Positions 53,180 through 61,884 of a stretch of 64,000 nt of DNA are shown here, piece after piece (positions within the stretch are counted from its first letter, which is position 1; every line of letters starts with the position of its first letter). A program made the position numbers and the translations under genes. This stretch comes from Methyloversatilis thermotolerans. GTDB lineage: Bacteria > Pseudomonadota > Gammaproteobacteria > Burkholderiales > Rhodocyclaceae. The DNA is taken from the NCBI RefSeq assembly GCF_000372885.1, contig NZ_KB889967.1, positions 2,555,430 through 2,619,429 of the forward strand. The letters are read 5' to 3'. The notes under the pieces were generated by a model. That model had not been told where the DNA came from, searched no databases, and saw only the letters and a list, made by a program, of their open reading frames with translations.

Positions 53180-55129
53180 TCAGATGGGATCATCCGGCGA
53201 TGCGCCAGGCCCCGGCTGTATGGTACCCAGCCTCTGCTTGAGACCGGGCTCCTTCTGGCCGAACACCAGGCCGTACATCACCGCATTCGCCATCACTTTC
53301 TTCACGTAGTCACGGGTTTCGGTAAACGGAATGGATTCAGCATAGATGGCGCCCTCGATCGGACGCGCCGGCCGCCACTTCCTGGCGCGGCCCGGTCCGG
53401 CGTTGTAGCCGGCGCTGGCCAATACCGGGTGATCGTCCAGACTGTCCAGCACCAGCCTCATATAGCTGGTACCCAGCATCAGATTGGTCTGCGTATCGGC
53501 GATGCGCGAAGGATGGTAGTCGCTCATGCCTATCTTCTTGGCCACCCATTTCGCCGTCGCCGGCATCACCTGCATCAGGCCCTGGGCGCCGGCAGAAGAT
53601 TTCGCATTCATGACAAAGCGGCTTTCCTGCCGCATCAGGCCGTAAACCCATGCGATATCGAGCGCGCGCGCATGCACGTGCGGTTCGACATCGCGCCGCA
53701 TCGGCGCGATGTAGCGCAGCGTATAGTCGTGTTCGAGCAGTGTGCGCTCGGCGGTGGCGATCGCGCGGTCCCACAACTGCCGCCGCACCGCCACCTGGGC
53801 GATCGCGAGCAGTGTGCGGTCGTCCGCGTCGCGCGTGGACCAGTTCCATTCGCGCAGCGCCTCGGTGCGCAGGTCCAGTTCGAACAGTTTGAGCGCGCGC
53901 GCGATGGCGGGCGTCAGTTCGGCCCGCCTGACGTCCTCGGGCAGCGGTTCCGGTGCGCGCGGCGGCAAGCGGTGCGGCTGACCCAGTTCTTCCTGCGCGA
54001 GCAGCCCATAGAAGTGGGGCTCGCCGGAAATGCGGCGATACAGTTCGTGCGCCTGGTCCACATGACCGGTGGCGGCACGCGCGCGCCCGCCCCAGTAGAT
54101 CCACTCCGGCCGCGACGCAAGAGGTTCCGGCATTTTCGCGATCACGTCGCGCACCAGCTTCCAGTTGCCCGCCCGCATCGCGGCGCGTACGCACCAGCCC
54201 AGTACCTCGTCGCCGGCAAGGAACTCGTCCGCAGAACGGCACCACTGGACCGCGCGTGCATCGTGCTGCATGCCGCCCTGCCAGCCGAGCTGGCCGAAGG
54301 CATAGGCGCGTTCCTGCGGACTGAGCCGCGCCGCGATCACTTCCAGGCTGCGCTCGGCGGAACGCACGTCGTTGCGCGCCTGGCGAGCGATCGCCATCAG
54401 CGCGAGTTCGCGGCCACGCCGCGTCACCGAAAAGTTGGCGGGTTGGCGCGCCAGCCAGCGCGTGGGATTGGCGACGATGTCGTCCAGCACATTGCCCGGC
54501 CGGTTCGCCGCCGGCAGCAATTCGAGCGCGCTGCGCGCCTGTGCGGGCCGCTTCGCCTCCATCTGGCGGCGCGCGCGATTCCACACATCGTCCTCGCTCA
54601 GGCGACCGGCATCGTACAGCGCCGCAAAAACCGGATTGCAGGCGCCCGGGGCGTCATCCAGCGTGTCCCACAACTGACGCGCGGCATCCATGGACTGGGC
54701 GTCACCGAGCACCTGCCCTGCGCGCACGGCGAGACAGCGCAGATCGGTTTCCGGCGCCGGCGACCGGTCCGGCAGTTTCGCGTACTCGTCGCGATAGGCC
54801 GACCACTGTTCGCCCTTGGCAAGCTGGCGCAGCCAGTCACTGCGCAGTCGCTGGGCAAGCAGCGTACCGGCGTTGCGCTCGAGAAAGGCCGCGACGGTGT
54901 CCGGCGAGGTGCGGTCCAGATCCATGCGCAGCCGGTAATAGTCGACGTAGGGGGACAGCACGTGGGACGCCGGCACGCCGGAGGCATGCCGCTCGAAAGC
55001 CTGACGGTTGCCGGCCGCGAATGCATCGCGCGCAGCGAGGAACGACGCGTCCGCGTCGGCAAGGACAAGCGCCGGCAAACAGAGCAATGTGCCGGCAGCA
55101 AGGGCACGGATCGGGAAGCGCATGGGCAT
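53180..55129 (-). CDS. slt: Soluble lytic murein transglycosylase (Slt70 type)
   Basis: A 649-residue periplasmic enzyme. Signal peptide to about residue 24 (LAAGTLLCLPALVLA). A long superhelical U-domain of paired helices covers ~30-470. The C-terminal catalytic domain has the Glu in YGLMRQESRF, AGAQGLMQVMPATAKWV and LASAGYNAGPGRARKW. It cleaves peptidoglycan to anhydromuropeptides. The ATG at 55129 (another at 55123) gives a signal peptide. Divergent from fau. Confidence 0.95.
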   Translation of the reverse strand: MPMRFPIRALAAGTLLCLPALVLADADASFLAARDAFAAGNRQAFERHASGVPASHVLSPYVDYYRLRMDLDRTSPDTVAAFLERNAGTLLAQRLRSDWLRQLAKGEQWSAYRDEYAKLPDRSPAPETDLRCLAVRAGQVLGDAQSMDAARQLWDTLDDAPGACNPVFAALYDAGRLSEDDVWNRARRQMEAKRPAQARSALELLPAANRPGNVLDDIVANPTRWLARQPANFSVTRRGRELALMAIARQARNDVRSAERSLEVIAARLSPQERAYAFGQLGWQGGMQHDARAVQWCRSADEFLAGDEVLGWCVRAAMRAGNWKLVRDVIAKMPEPLASRPEWIYWGGRARAATGHVDQAHELYRRISGEPHFYGLLAQEELGQPHRLPPRAPEPLPEDVRRAELTPAIARALKLFELDLRTEALREWNWSTRDADDRTLLAIAQVAVRRQLWDRAIATAERTLLEHDYTLRYIAPMRRDVEPHVHARALDIAWVYGLMRQESRFVMNAKSSAGAQGLMQVMPATAKWVAKKIGMSDYHPSRIADTQTNLMLGTSYMRLVLDSLDDHPVLASAGYNAGPGRARKWRPARPIEGAIYAESIPFTETRDYVKKVMANAVMYGLVFGQKEPGLKQRLGTIQPGPGASPDDPI

Positions 55130-55171
55130 CTGGTACTGTTTTCGTTTCGACAACAATGATACCCGTCGCCA

Positions 55172-55795
55172 ATGAATGTTCCCGAGCCCGTTCCCGTCCC
55201 GATCGATGTTGCCGTTGCCGATGACAGGGCCCGACGCAAGGCCTTGCGGCAGGAACTGATCAAGCGCCGGCAGTCGCTGGACGACACGGCGAAACAGCGC
55301 TTGCAGCAGGCGCTCGATCACCACCTCGCCATCCTGATCGCACGGCTTGATCCGGTCTCCATCGGCTTCACGTGGCCGTATCGCGGCGAGTACGACGCGC
55401 GGGCGGTGATCCGGCGCTGGCTGGCGGGCGATGTGTCACGCTGGGCCGCGTTGCCGGTGGTTGGCGGCAAGGGAGAGCCGATGAGCTTCCGCCGCTGGAA
55501 CGACGCCACGCCGATGACCACCGATCGCTACGGCATTCCCTATCCATCGGTCGGCGCGGCGGTCGTGCCGGCGCTGCTGCTCATCCCGTGCAACGGCTTC
55601 GACGCCCGCGGATACCGGCTTGGCTATGGCGCCGGCCATTACGATCGCACGCTGGCCGCGCTGCAGCCAACGCCGGTTGCGGTCGGCGTCGCGATCGAAG
55701 ATGGCAGGCTGGACGATCTGCGGCCGCACGAACACGATCTGCCCATGGACTGGATCATCACCGAAACCGGCATTGCCGGGCCATTCGGCCGGTGA
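55172..55795 (+). CDS. fau: 5-formyltetrahydrofolate cyclo-ligase
   Basis: A 207-residue folate-salvage enzyme. N-terminal KALRQELIKRRQSL, GIPYPSVGAAVVPALLLIP and GYGAGHYDRTL are the family motifs. It is detached from zapA-ssrS, with which it is linked in gamma-proteobacteria. A 16-bp perfect hairpin follows. Confidence 0.93.
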   Translation: MNVPEPVPVPIDVAVADDRARRKALRQELIKRRQSLDDTAKQRLQQALDHHLAILIARLDPVSIGFTWPYRGEYDARAVIRRWLAGDVSRWAALPVVGGKGEPMSFRRWNDATPMTTDRYGIPYPSVGAAVVPALLLIPCNGFDARGYRLGYGAGHYDRTLAALQPTPVAVGVAIEDGRLDDLRPHEHDLPMDWIITETGIAGPFGR

Positions 55796-55796
55796 A

Positions 55797-55831
55797 CGCA
55801 CGACGGGCCGGCGATGCCGGCCCGTCGTGCG
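55797..55831. terminator. Hairpin between fau and the convergent SRPBCC gene
   Basis: CGCACGACGGGCCGGC / GCCGGCCCGTCGTGCG, 16-bp perfect stem with a 3-base loop. No T tract; a bidirectional block is likely. Confidence 0.6.
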
Positions 55832-55873
55832 GAAAGCCTGGCGTCGAGCCTGCAGGAACAGGCCCGACGACAC

Positions 55874-56401
55874 TCACTTCTCCATGATCTTCTTCAGGTT
55901 CTCGAGGCCGCTCTTGTAGACGCCGGTCACCGCGGTCATCGCGGCTTCGTCGTCCTCGCCCTTCGGAGGATCGTTGTTCATGTACTTGCGATAGAAGGCG
56001 CCTCGCCATTCCACCACGGCAGTGCCGCCGTCACCCGCCTTCACGGTGATGTTGGAACTGTAGTTGGTGACCGGCAGCGCGCCGCCATCCTTTGCGCGAT
56101 ACGAGAACTTCTTCGCCGACGGATCGATGGTTTCGAGCGTTTCGACGATTTCGCCGCCACCCTTGATCTTCAGGGTACGGACCGAGCCCACCTTGCTGCC
56201 GTCGGTGGCGGTGCTGCTTTCCACTGCCGGATGCCAGCCCTGCAGGTTGGCGAAGTCACTCACCTTGGCCCATACCGCGTCCGGGCTCGCCTTGATGGTG
56301 ATCGATTCGAAAGCCTTCTGGCGTGTCGGGCCGTGTGCGTGGGCGACGGATGCCGCCACGCAGGTGGCGAGCATCATGATGAATGCCGAAACAAAACGCA
56401 T
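55874..56401 (-). CDS. Exported SRPBCC family protein
   Basis: A 175-residue periplasmic protein. Signal peptide to residue ~24 (CVAASVAHAH). ITIKASPDAVWAKVSDFANL and YSSNITVKAGDGGTAVVEWR match the polyketide-cyclase/SRPBCC fold, which binds hydrophobic ligands. The neighbouring beta-propeller gene is 70 bp upstream on the same strand. AGGAG precedes the ATG at 56401. Confidence 0.82.
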   Translation of the reverse strand: MRFVSAFIMMLATCVAASVAHAHGPTRQKAFESITIKASPDAVWAKVSDFANLQGWHPAVESSTATDGSKVGSVRTLKIKGGGEIVETLETIDPSAKKFSYRAKDGGALPVTNYSSNITVKAGDGGTAVVEWRGAFYRKYMNNDPPKGEDDEAAMTAVTGVYKSGLENLKKIMEK

Positions 56402-56474
56402 GTGTTGAATCTCCTCTCGGTCGAAGTGCAGGGTAAGAAAAAAGTCCCGACGATAACGGCTCGCGCCGCGATGA

Positions 56475-57431
56475 TCAACGTACAGTCGCCGATCCATCGA
56501 TGAAACGGCCAAAGCCGCGCGGATTGCTGCCCAGGTCGACGCTGCCTCTTGCCTTGCCGGTTTCGGCATCGAACAGGCCGACCTGATCGTCCATCCAGCT
56601 CACCACCATCAGCACCTTGCCGGCGACGGCAACGCCTTCCGGATAAACGACCGCAGGCCAGGTGGCGATGACGCGATGTTGCGCGGTATCGATGACGGAT
56701 ACGCTGTCGCCCTTCTGATTGGTGACATAGGCACGCGCGCCGTCATCGGAAAAGGCGATGCCGTAGGGCGATTTGCCGACCGGCAGAGTGGCCACGGTCG
56801 CACCCGACGACGTGTCGAGCACGCTCACGTCATTGCTCCATACGTTGAGCGCGTACAGCGTGCGTCCGTCGGCGGACAGTTCGATCGCGAACGGATGCTG
56901 GCCGACCGGCAGCGATCCGATCTGTTTCATTTCATCCAGATCGAGCACCCCGACCGCGTTGTCGTCGCGATTGGCCACATAGGCCCGACGGCCGTCGGGC
57001 GCCGCAACCATGCCGGCGGGCGCCTGCCCGGTCGCGATCTCGCCGAGCGGCTTGTGGCTCGCCGCGTCGAATACCAGTACGCGATGCGAAAACCAGTCGG
57101 CCACCAGCAGCTTGCGGCCATCCGGTGTCACCGTGATGCCGACCGGGCTGCGGCCCGCTGGAAACTCGCCGACCACCCGGCGCGACGCCAGATCGATGGC
57201 GGTCACGGTGGCGCTGTCCGGACTGCTGATGAAGGCCTTGCCGGCAGCGGCGCTGACCCATACGCCAGCGGGTGACTTGCCGGCCGGCAGCCGGGCGACG
57301 ATGGTCTTCGCATCGACGTCGACCACGGTCACCTCATGCGATCCCTGGTTGGTGATATAGGCCAGCGGTCCGGCCTGTACGTGCGTACCGACCAGTGTGC
57401 AGCAGGCGGCGAGCAGACGCAGCGCCTTCAT
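56475..57431 (-). CDS. YVTN beta-propeller repeat protein, exported
   Basis: A 318-residue protein with signal peptide (CCTLVGTHVQA). About seven repeats of ~42 residues contain YITNQGSHEVTVVD, RRAYVANRDDNAVGVLD and RAYVTNQKGDSVSVID, the YVTN pattern of surface-layer/NHL-like propellers. In methylotrophs similar proteins sit with PQQ-linked systems; here it overlaps ilvA (ATGA), which may be only positional. Confidence 0.87.
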   Translation of the reverse strand: MKALRLLAACCTLVGTHVQAGPLAYITNQGSHEVTVVDVDAKTIVARLPAGKSPAGVWVSAAAGKAFISSPDSATVTAIDLASRRVVGEFPAGRSPVGITVTPDGRKLLVADWFSHRVLVFDAASHKPLGEIATGQAPAGMVAAPDGRRAYVANRDDNAVGVLDLDEMKQIGSLPVGQHPFAIELSADGRTLYALNVWSNDVSVLDTSSGATVATLPVGKSPYGIAFSDDGARAYVTNQKGDSVSVIDTAQHRVIATWPAVVYPEGVAVAGKVLMVVSWMDDQVGLFDAETGKARGSVDLGSNPRGFGRFIDGSATVR

Positions 57432-58939
57432 CCGAGGAACAGCTTGTAGGCAGGATTGGCCGTTTCCTCGTGCCAGGCGTAGCCGAGCGAATCGAGGAAA
57501 TCCTGCAGCGCCTGTGCGTCCTCTGGCGGCACCTGCATGCCCACCAGCACACGGCCGTAGTCGGCGCCGTGATTGCGGTAATGGAACAGGCTGATGTTCC
57601 AGTCGCGGCTCATGGCTTCCAGGAACTTCATCAGCGCGCCCGGTCGCTCCGGGAATTCGAAGCGGAACACCTGTTCGCGACCGACCGCCGGGCTGCGCCC
57701 GCCCACCATGTAGCGCACATGCAGCTTCGCCATCTCGTCGTCGGTGAGGTCGAGCGACGGAAAACCGTGCGCGCCGAGGTGTTCGACCACGGACGCCGCC
57801 TCGTCGCGGCCGGACACCTGCACGCCAACGAAGGCATGCGCCTCGTTGGCGTCCTTGTAGCGATAGTTCAATTCCGTCACATTGCGCCGCCCGAGCAGGG
57901 ACACCAGCTCGCGATACGCGCCGGGGCGTTCCGGCAGCGTGACGGCCAGTACCGCCTCGCGCGACTCGCCGATCTCGGCGCGCTCCGCCACGAAACGCAG
58001 GCGGTCGAAATTCATGTTGGCGCCGCTGGCCACCGCCACCAGCGTCTTGCCCTTCAGGTTGTTGCGCGTCACCCACGCCTTGGCGCCCGCCACGGCGAGC
58101 GCACCCGCCGGCTCCAGGATGGATCGCGTGTCCTCGAACACATCCTTGATCGCCGCGCAGATTTCGTCGGTATTGACCAGCACCATTTCATCGACGTACT
58201 GCTGCGCCAGCCGGAAGGTTTCCTCGCCCACCAGCTTGACCGCCGCACCGTCGGCGAACAGGCCCACGCTGTCGAGCTGGATGCGCTTGCCGGCGGCCAG
58301 CGAGCGCGCCATCGCGTCGGCGTCGGACGCCTCGACACCGATGATGCGCGTATTCGGACGCAGCCGCTTGATGTAGGCGGCAACACCGGCAATCAGGCCA
58401 CCACCGCCGACGCAGCAGAACACCGCATCGATGGGCCGCGGATGCTGGCGCAGGATTTCCACGCCTATCGTGCCCTGGCCGGCGATCACGTCGGGATCGT
58501 CGAAAGGGTGCACGAAAGTCAGACCCTGTTCCGCTTCGAGCTTGCGCGCGTGGGCGTGGGCTTCGTCGTAGGATTCGCCTGCCAGCACGACTTCGCCGCC
58601 GCGCGAGGCGACCGCGTCGACCTTGATGCGCGGCGTGGTCGTGGGCATCACGATCACCGCGCGACAGCCGAGCTTCGCGGCGGACAGCGCCACGCCCTGG
58701 GCATGATTGCCGGCCGAAGCACAGATCACGCCGCGTGCGCGCGCCTCTGTGCTCAACTGCGCAATCTTGTTGTAGGCGCCGCGCAGCTTGAACGAAAACA
58801 CCGGCTGCATGTCCTCGCGCTTGAACAGTATCGTGTTGCCGATGCGTCGCGACAGATTGGGCGCCGCGTCCAGAGGCGTTTCCAGCGCAACGTCGTACAC
58901 TTGCGCATTGAGGATCTTTTCGAGGTAATCGATTTGCAT
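57428..58939 (-). CDS. ilvA: Biosynthetic threonine ammonia-lyase IlvA
   Basis: A 503-residue PLP enzyme opening isoleucine synthesis. PLP lysine in VFSFKLRGAYNKI, CASAGNHAQGVALSA, CVGGGGLIAGVAAYIKR, then two ACT-like regulatory domains from ~330 (LPERPGAYRELVSLLGRRNV and FPERPGALMKFLEAM) that bind isoleucine/valine in the family. Length matches the biosynthetic, not catabolic, form. Confidence 0.96.
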   Translation of the reverse strand: MQIDYLEKILNAQVYDVALETPLDAAPNLSRRIGNTILFKREDMQPVFSFKLRGAYNKIAQLSTEARARGVICASAGNHAQGVALSAAKLGCRAVIVMPTTTPRIKVDAVASRGGEVVLAGESYDEAHAHARKLEAEQGLTFVHPFDDPDVIAGQGTIGVEILRQHPRPIDAVFCCVGGGGLIAGVAAYIKRLRPNTRIIGVEASDADAMARSLAAGKRIQLDSVGLFADGAAVKLVGEETFRLAQQYVDEMVLVNTDEICAAIKDVFEDTRSILEPAGALAVAGAKAWVTRNNLKGKTLVAVASGANMNFDRLRFVAERAEIGESREAVLAVTLPERPGAYRELVSLLGRRNVTELNYRYKDANEAHAFVGVQVSGRDEAASVVEHLGAHGFPSLDLTDDEMAKLHVRYMVGGRSPAVGREQVFRFEFPERPGALMKFLEAMSRDWNISLFHYRNHGADYGRVLVGMQVPPEDAQALQDFLDSLGYAWHEETANPAYKLFLG

Positions 58940-59055
58940 GATGAAAGTGCAGCGCTGACGGCATCGGCCCGGGCTCGGTCGGTGCGCGAGCCCGCAAGCC
59001 TAGCAGTGCGGCGCCGCCATGGGCAAATCCGTTCCGTGTCGTTCCGGCTCGCCAG

Positions 59056-59463
59056 ATGAGTGTGCTGCTGGACCATACGGCGGGTCTGGTCGGCCTGGTG
59101 CTGGTCAGTTTCCTGTCGGCCACCCTGTTGCCGGGCGGCTCCGAAGCGGCTCTGGCCGCACTGCTCGCCACGCATCCGGAACAGCGCGACGCGGCGGTGC
59201 TGCTGGCCACCGTCGGCAACACGGCGGGCGGCATGGTGAGTTACGCCATGGGTCGCTTCGTCCCGCGCAAGGAACTGCCTCCCAGGCTGGACACGCTGCG
59301 CCGGCACGGCACGCCGGCCCTTCTGCTGTCCTGGGTACCGCTGATCGGCGATGCGCTCTGCCTGGCTGCGGGCTGGCTGCGCCTCCCGCCCTGGCGCAGC
59401 GCGCTCATGATGGCGCTGGGCAAGGGCGCGCGCTACGTCGCGGTCGCCAGCGTAGTGGTCTGA
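59056..59463 (+). CDS. YqaA family membrane protein (DedA-like)
   Basis: A 135-residue membrane protein with LVSFLSATLLPGGSEAALAA and GNTAGGMVSYAMGRF, matching YqaA. The C-terminal helices carry WVPLIGDALCLAAGWLRLP. Function in the family is unclear; a role in membrane homeostasis is suggested. Followed within 5 bp by the VanZ-like gene. Confidence 0.88.
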   Translation: MSVLLDHTAGLVGLVLVSFLSATLLPGGSEAALAALLATHPEQRDAAVLLATVGNTAGGMVSYAMGRFVPRKELPPRLDTLRRHGTPALLLSWVPLIGDALCLAAGWLRLPPWRSALMMALGKGARYVAVASVVV

Positions 59464-59467
59464 GGCC

Positions 59468-60559
59468 ATGCAGGCACGCATCCCGCGCACGCCCCGCTTA
59501 CCACGCAATCTCGCGCTGCTGTGGGCGCTGCTCATCGCCTACGCCAGCCTGCATCCACTGGGTGCAGTGCGCGACGCGGGCGACGACCTGTTCGGCTTCC
59601 TGCTGGCCCCCTGGCCACGCTACTGGACACGCTTCGACGTGGTCGCGAATGCGCTCGGCTACATGCCTCTGGGTTTCCTGCTGGTGGCGGCGCTGATGCC
59701 GCGTCTGCGCGCCCTCGGCGCGCTGCTGGGCGCGATCGCGCTGACCAGCGGTCTGTCCATTGCCATGGAAGTGCTGCAGCACTTCCTGCCTACCCGAGTT
59801 CCATCCAATCTCGACGTCGCCTCCAACGCGCTGGGCGGCGCGCTCGGTGCGCTGCTCGGACTGCGCTGGGGGCGGCTGCTCGGCCAGGGCGGGGCGCTGG
59901 CACGCTGGCGCTCCCGCCGCATCGTGCGCGGCCATGCCGGGGAGATCGCGCTGGCGCTGCTGTTCCTCTGGTGGCTGGCGCAGATCGATCCCGATACGCC
60001 GCTGTTCGGCCTCGGCGATCTGCGCGGGCTGCTCGGTCTGGAAGCACCGGTCGATTTCACCGAGAAGCGCTATCGTGCCGTTGAGGTCGGCGCCTGCATC
60101 TGCGCCATGGTGAGCGTGGGCGTGACCGGCTGGCACAGCATGCGCACGCGCAGCCCCTGGCTGCTCGGCGCCGCCTTTGTGGTCGCGCTCATGGTCAAGG
60201 CAGGCTCCGGTGCCGTGCTGGTACCCGATGGCGGTGCCTGGGTCTGGGTCACACCGGGCGCGTTGATCGGTCTGGCTGGCGGTGCGCTGGCACTGACTGT
60301 CGCGCTCAGGTTGCCGGCCACGCTGCATTTCAGCGTGGCCGCGCTGGCGCTGCTCGCCGGCGTGGCGCTGGTCAATCTGGCACCGGAAAACCCCTATCCA
60401 TCCGCAGTGTCGGATGCCTGGCGGGCCGGCCACTTTTTCAATTTCAGCGGCCTGACACGGCTGACGTCGGCGCTGTGGCCCTATTTCGCGCTGCCCTACC
60501 TGATGAGCTTGCAACTGAAGGAAAGCCGCGGCCGCCATCCGGTCCATGATCACCGATAA
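59468..60559 (+). CDS. VanZ family membrane protein
   Basis: A 363-residue polytopic protein. The N-terminal ~135 residues hold the VanZ-like domain (DVVANALGYMPLGFLLVAAL, AMEVLQHFLPTRVPSNLDVA). The remaining ~230 residues add about five helices not found in minimal VanZ. The role is unknown; VanZ proteins affect teicoplanin sensitivity or membrane assembly elsewhere. Confidence 0.85.
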   Translation: MQARIPRTPRLPRNLALLWALLIAYASLHPLGAVRDAGDDLFGFLLAPWPRYWTRFDVVANALGYMPLGFLLVAALMPRLRALGALLGAIALTSGLSIAMEVLQHFLPTRVPSNLDVASNALGGALGALLGLRWGRLLGQGGALARWRSRRIVRGHAGEIALALLFLWWLAQIDPDTPLFGLGDLRGLLGLEAPVDFTEKRYRAVEVGACICAMVSVGVTGWHSMRTRSPWLLGAAFVVALMVKAGSGAVLVPDGGAWVWVTPGALIGLAGGALALTVALRLPATLHFSVAALALLAGVALVNLAPENPYPSAVSDAWRAGHFFNFSGLTRLTSALWPYFALPYLMSLQLKESRGRHPVHDHR

Positions 60560-60588
60560 TGCCGTCCTCGACCGAAGCAGGACCCGCC

Positions 60589-60897
60589 ATGAGCCACTTC
60601 AAGCACCACGTATTCTTCTGCTGCAACCAGCGTACCGAGGGCCAGCAATGCTGTGCCGCGCTGGGCGCGAACGCGCTGCGCGATTACGCGAAGCAGCGCG
60701 TCAAGGCGCTTGGCCTGTCCGGTGAGGGCCGCACCCGCATCAATATGGCGGGCTGTCTGGACCGTTGCGACCAGGGGCCGGTCATGGTGGTCTACCCGGA
60801 AGCGGTCTGGTATACCTATGTCGACCGTGAGGACATCGACGAAATCATCAGCGAGCACCTGCAGAACGGGCGCATCGTCGAGCGGCTGAAGGTCTGA
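60589..60897 (+). CDS. Thioredoxin-like [2Fe-2S] ferredoxin
   Basis: A 102-residue protein. HVFFCCNQRTEGQQCCAALG and MAGCLDRCDQGPVMVVYP supply the four cysteines of the thioredoxin-fold ferredoxin family. ATG at 60589 chosen; the frame opens 30 bp earlier. It overlaps the hydrolase gene (TGATG). Confidence 0.9.
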   Translation: MSHFKHHVFFCCNQRTEGQQCCAALGANALRDYAKQRVKALGLSGEGRTRINMAGCLDRCDQGPVMVVYPEAVWYTYVDREDIDEIISEHLQNGRIVERLKV

Positions 60898-61556
60898 TGA
60901 ACGCGCGCATCCAGTCCGAACGTACGCGGGTGGCCGGCCCGGTCGGCGACATCGAGGTGCTGGCCGAACTGCCCGACCAGGCGCCCCGCGCCATCGCACT
61001 GATCGGGCATCCGCATCCGCTGTTCGGCGGAACGATGGAGAACAAGGTGGTGGTGACGGTCGCACGCGCGCTGCGCGAACTGGGCTGCGTCGCGCTGCGC
61101 TCGCAGTTCCGCGGCGTCGGCGCCACCGAAGGCACGCATGACGAAGGCAGGGGCGAAACCGACGACCAGCTCGCCGTGATCGAGCACGGCAGACGCACTT
61201 ATGGCGAGTTGCCGGTCATCGTCGCCGGTTTCTCGTTCGGTGCCTTCGTCGCCACCCGGGTAGCCGACCGCCTGGCCGCGGCCGGCCGTCCGGTCGCCGG
61301 TCAGGTGCTGGTCGGGCTGGCGTCGGGCAGCGTCGAAGGCATACGCCACTACGAACCCGGTCCGGTGCGCGACGACGCACTGGTGATCCACGGCGAGCGT
61401 GACCAGGTGGTACCGCTGCAGAACGTGCTGGCCTGGGCCGCGCCGCAGAATCTTCCGGTATCGGTGCTGGGCGATACCGGACATTTCTTCCACGGCAAGC
61501 TGCATGTTCTTCGCACGCTGATCGAACGGTGGTGGCGCGCAACGGCGCCGGCCTGA
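60897..61556 (+). CDS. Alpha/beta hydrolase
   Basis: A 219-residue enzyme of the dienelactone-hydrolase-like group. HPHPLFGGTMENKVV is the typical N-terminal motif and VAGFSFGAFVATRVA the nucleophile elbow (GFSFG, Ser). The catalytic Asp and His are in IHGERDQVVPL and GDTGHFFHGKL. Coupled to the ferredoxin upstream and 1 bp before cutA. The substrate is unknown. Confidence 0.88.
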   Translation: MNARIQSERTRVAGPVGDIEVLAELPDQAPRAIALIGHPHPLFGGTMENKVVVTVARALRELGCVALRSQFRGVGATEGTHDEGRGETDDQLAVIEHGRRTYGELPVIVAGFSFGAFVATRVADRLAAAGRPVAGQVLVGLASGSVEGIRHYEPGPVRDDALVIHGERDQVVPLQNVLAWAAPQNLPVSVLGDTGHFFHGKLHVLRTLIERWWRATAPA

Positions 61557-61557
61557 C

Positions 61558-61884
61558 ATGACCACCGACGTGCTGCTGGTACTCACCACCTTGCCGGATG
61601 GCGATATCGCCGCCCGGGTCGCTCGCACACTGGTCGAGGCACGGCATGCCGCCTGCGTGAACATCGGCCCGGCCATCCGTTCGGTCTACGCCTGGCAGGG
61701 CGCGGTCGAGGAAGCGGACGAGGTGCCGCTCGCCATCAAGACGACCCGAGCCGCCTGGCCTGCGCTGGAGCGGGCGCTGCGGGCGCTGCATCCCTACGAA
61801 CTGCCGGAAATCATCGCGCTGCCGGTGACGCACGGCCTGCCCGCCTATCTGCAGTGGGTGGGTGACATGACGGACTCTTCATGA
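61558..61884 (+). CDS. cutA: Divalent-cation tolerance protein CutA
   Basis: A 108-residue trimeric PII-like protein. ARHAACVNIGPAIRSVYAWQ and the end block HPYELPEIIALPVTHGLPAY are invariant in CutA. Its stop overlaps dsbD (ATGA), the standard cutA-dsbD arrangement of proteobacteria. Confidence 0.95.
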   Translation: MTTDVLLVLTTLPDGDIAARVARTLVEARHAACVNIGPAIRSVYAWQGAVEEADEVPLAIKTTRAAWPALERALRALHPYELPEIIALPVTHGLPAYLQWVGDMTDSS

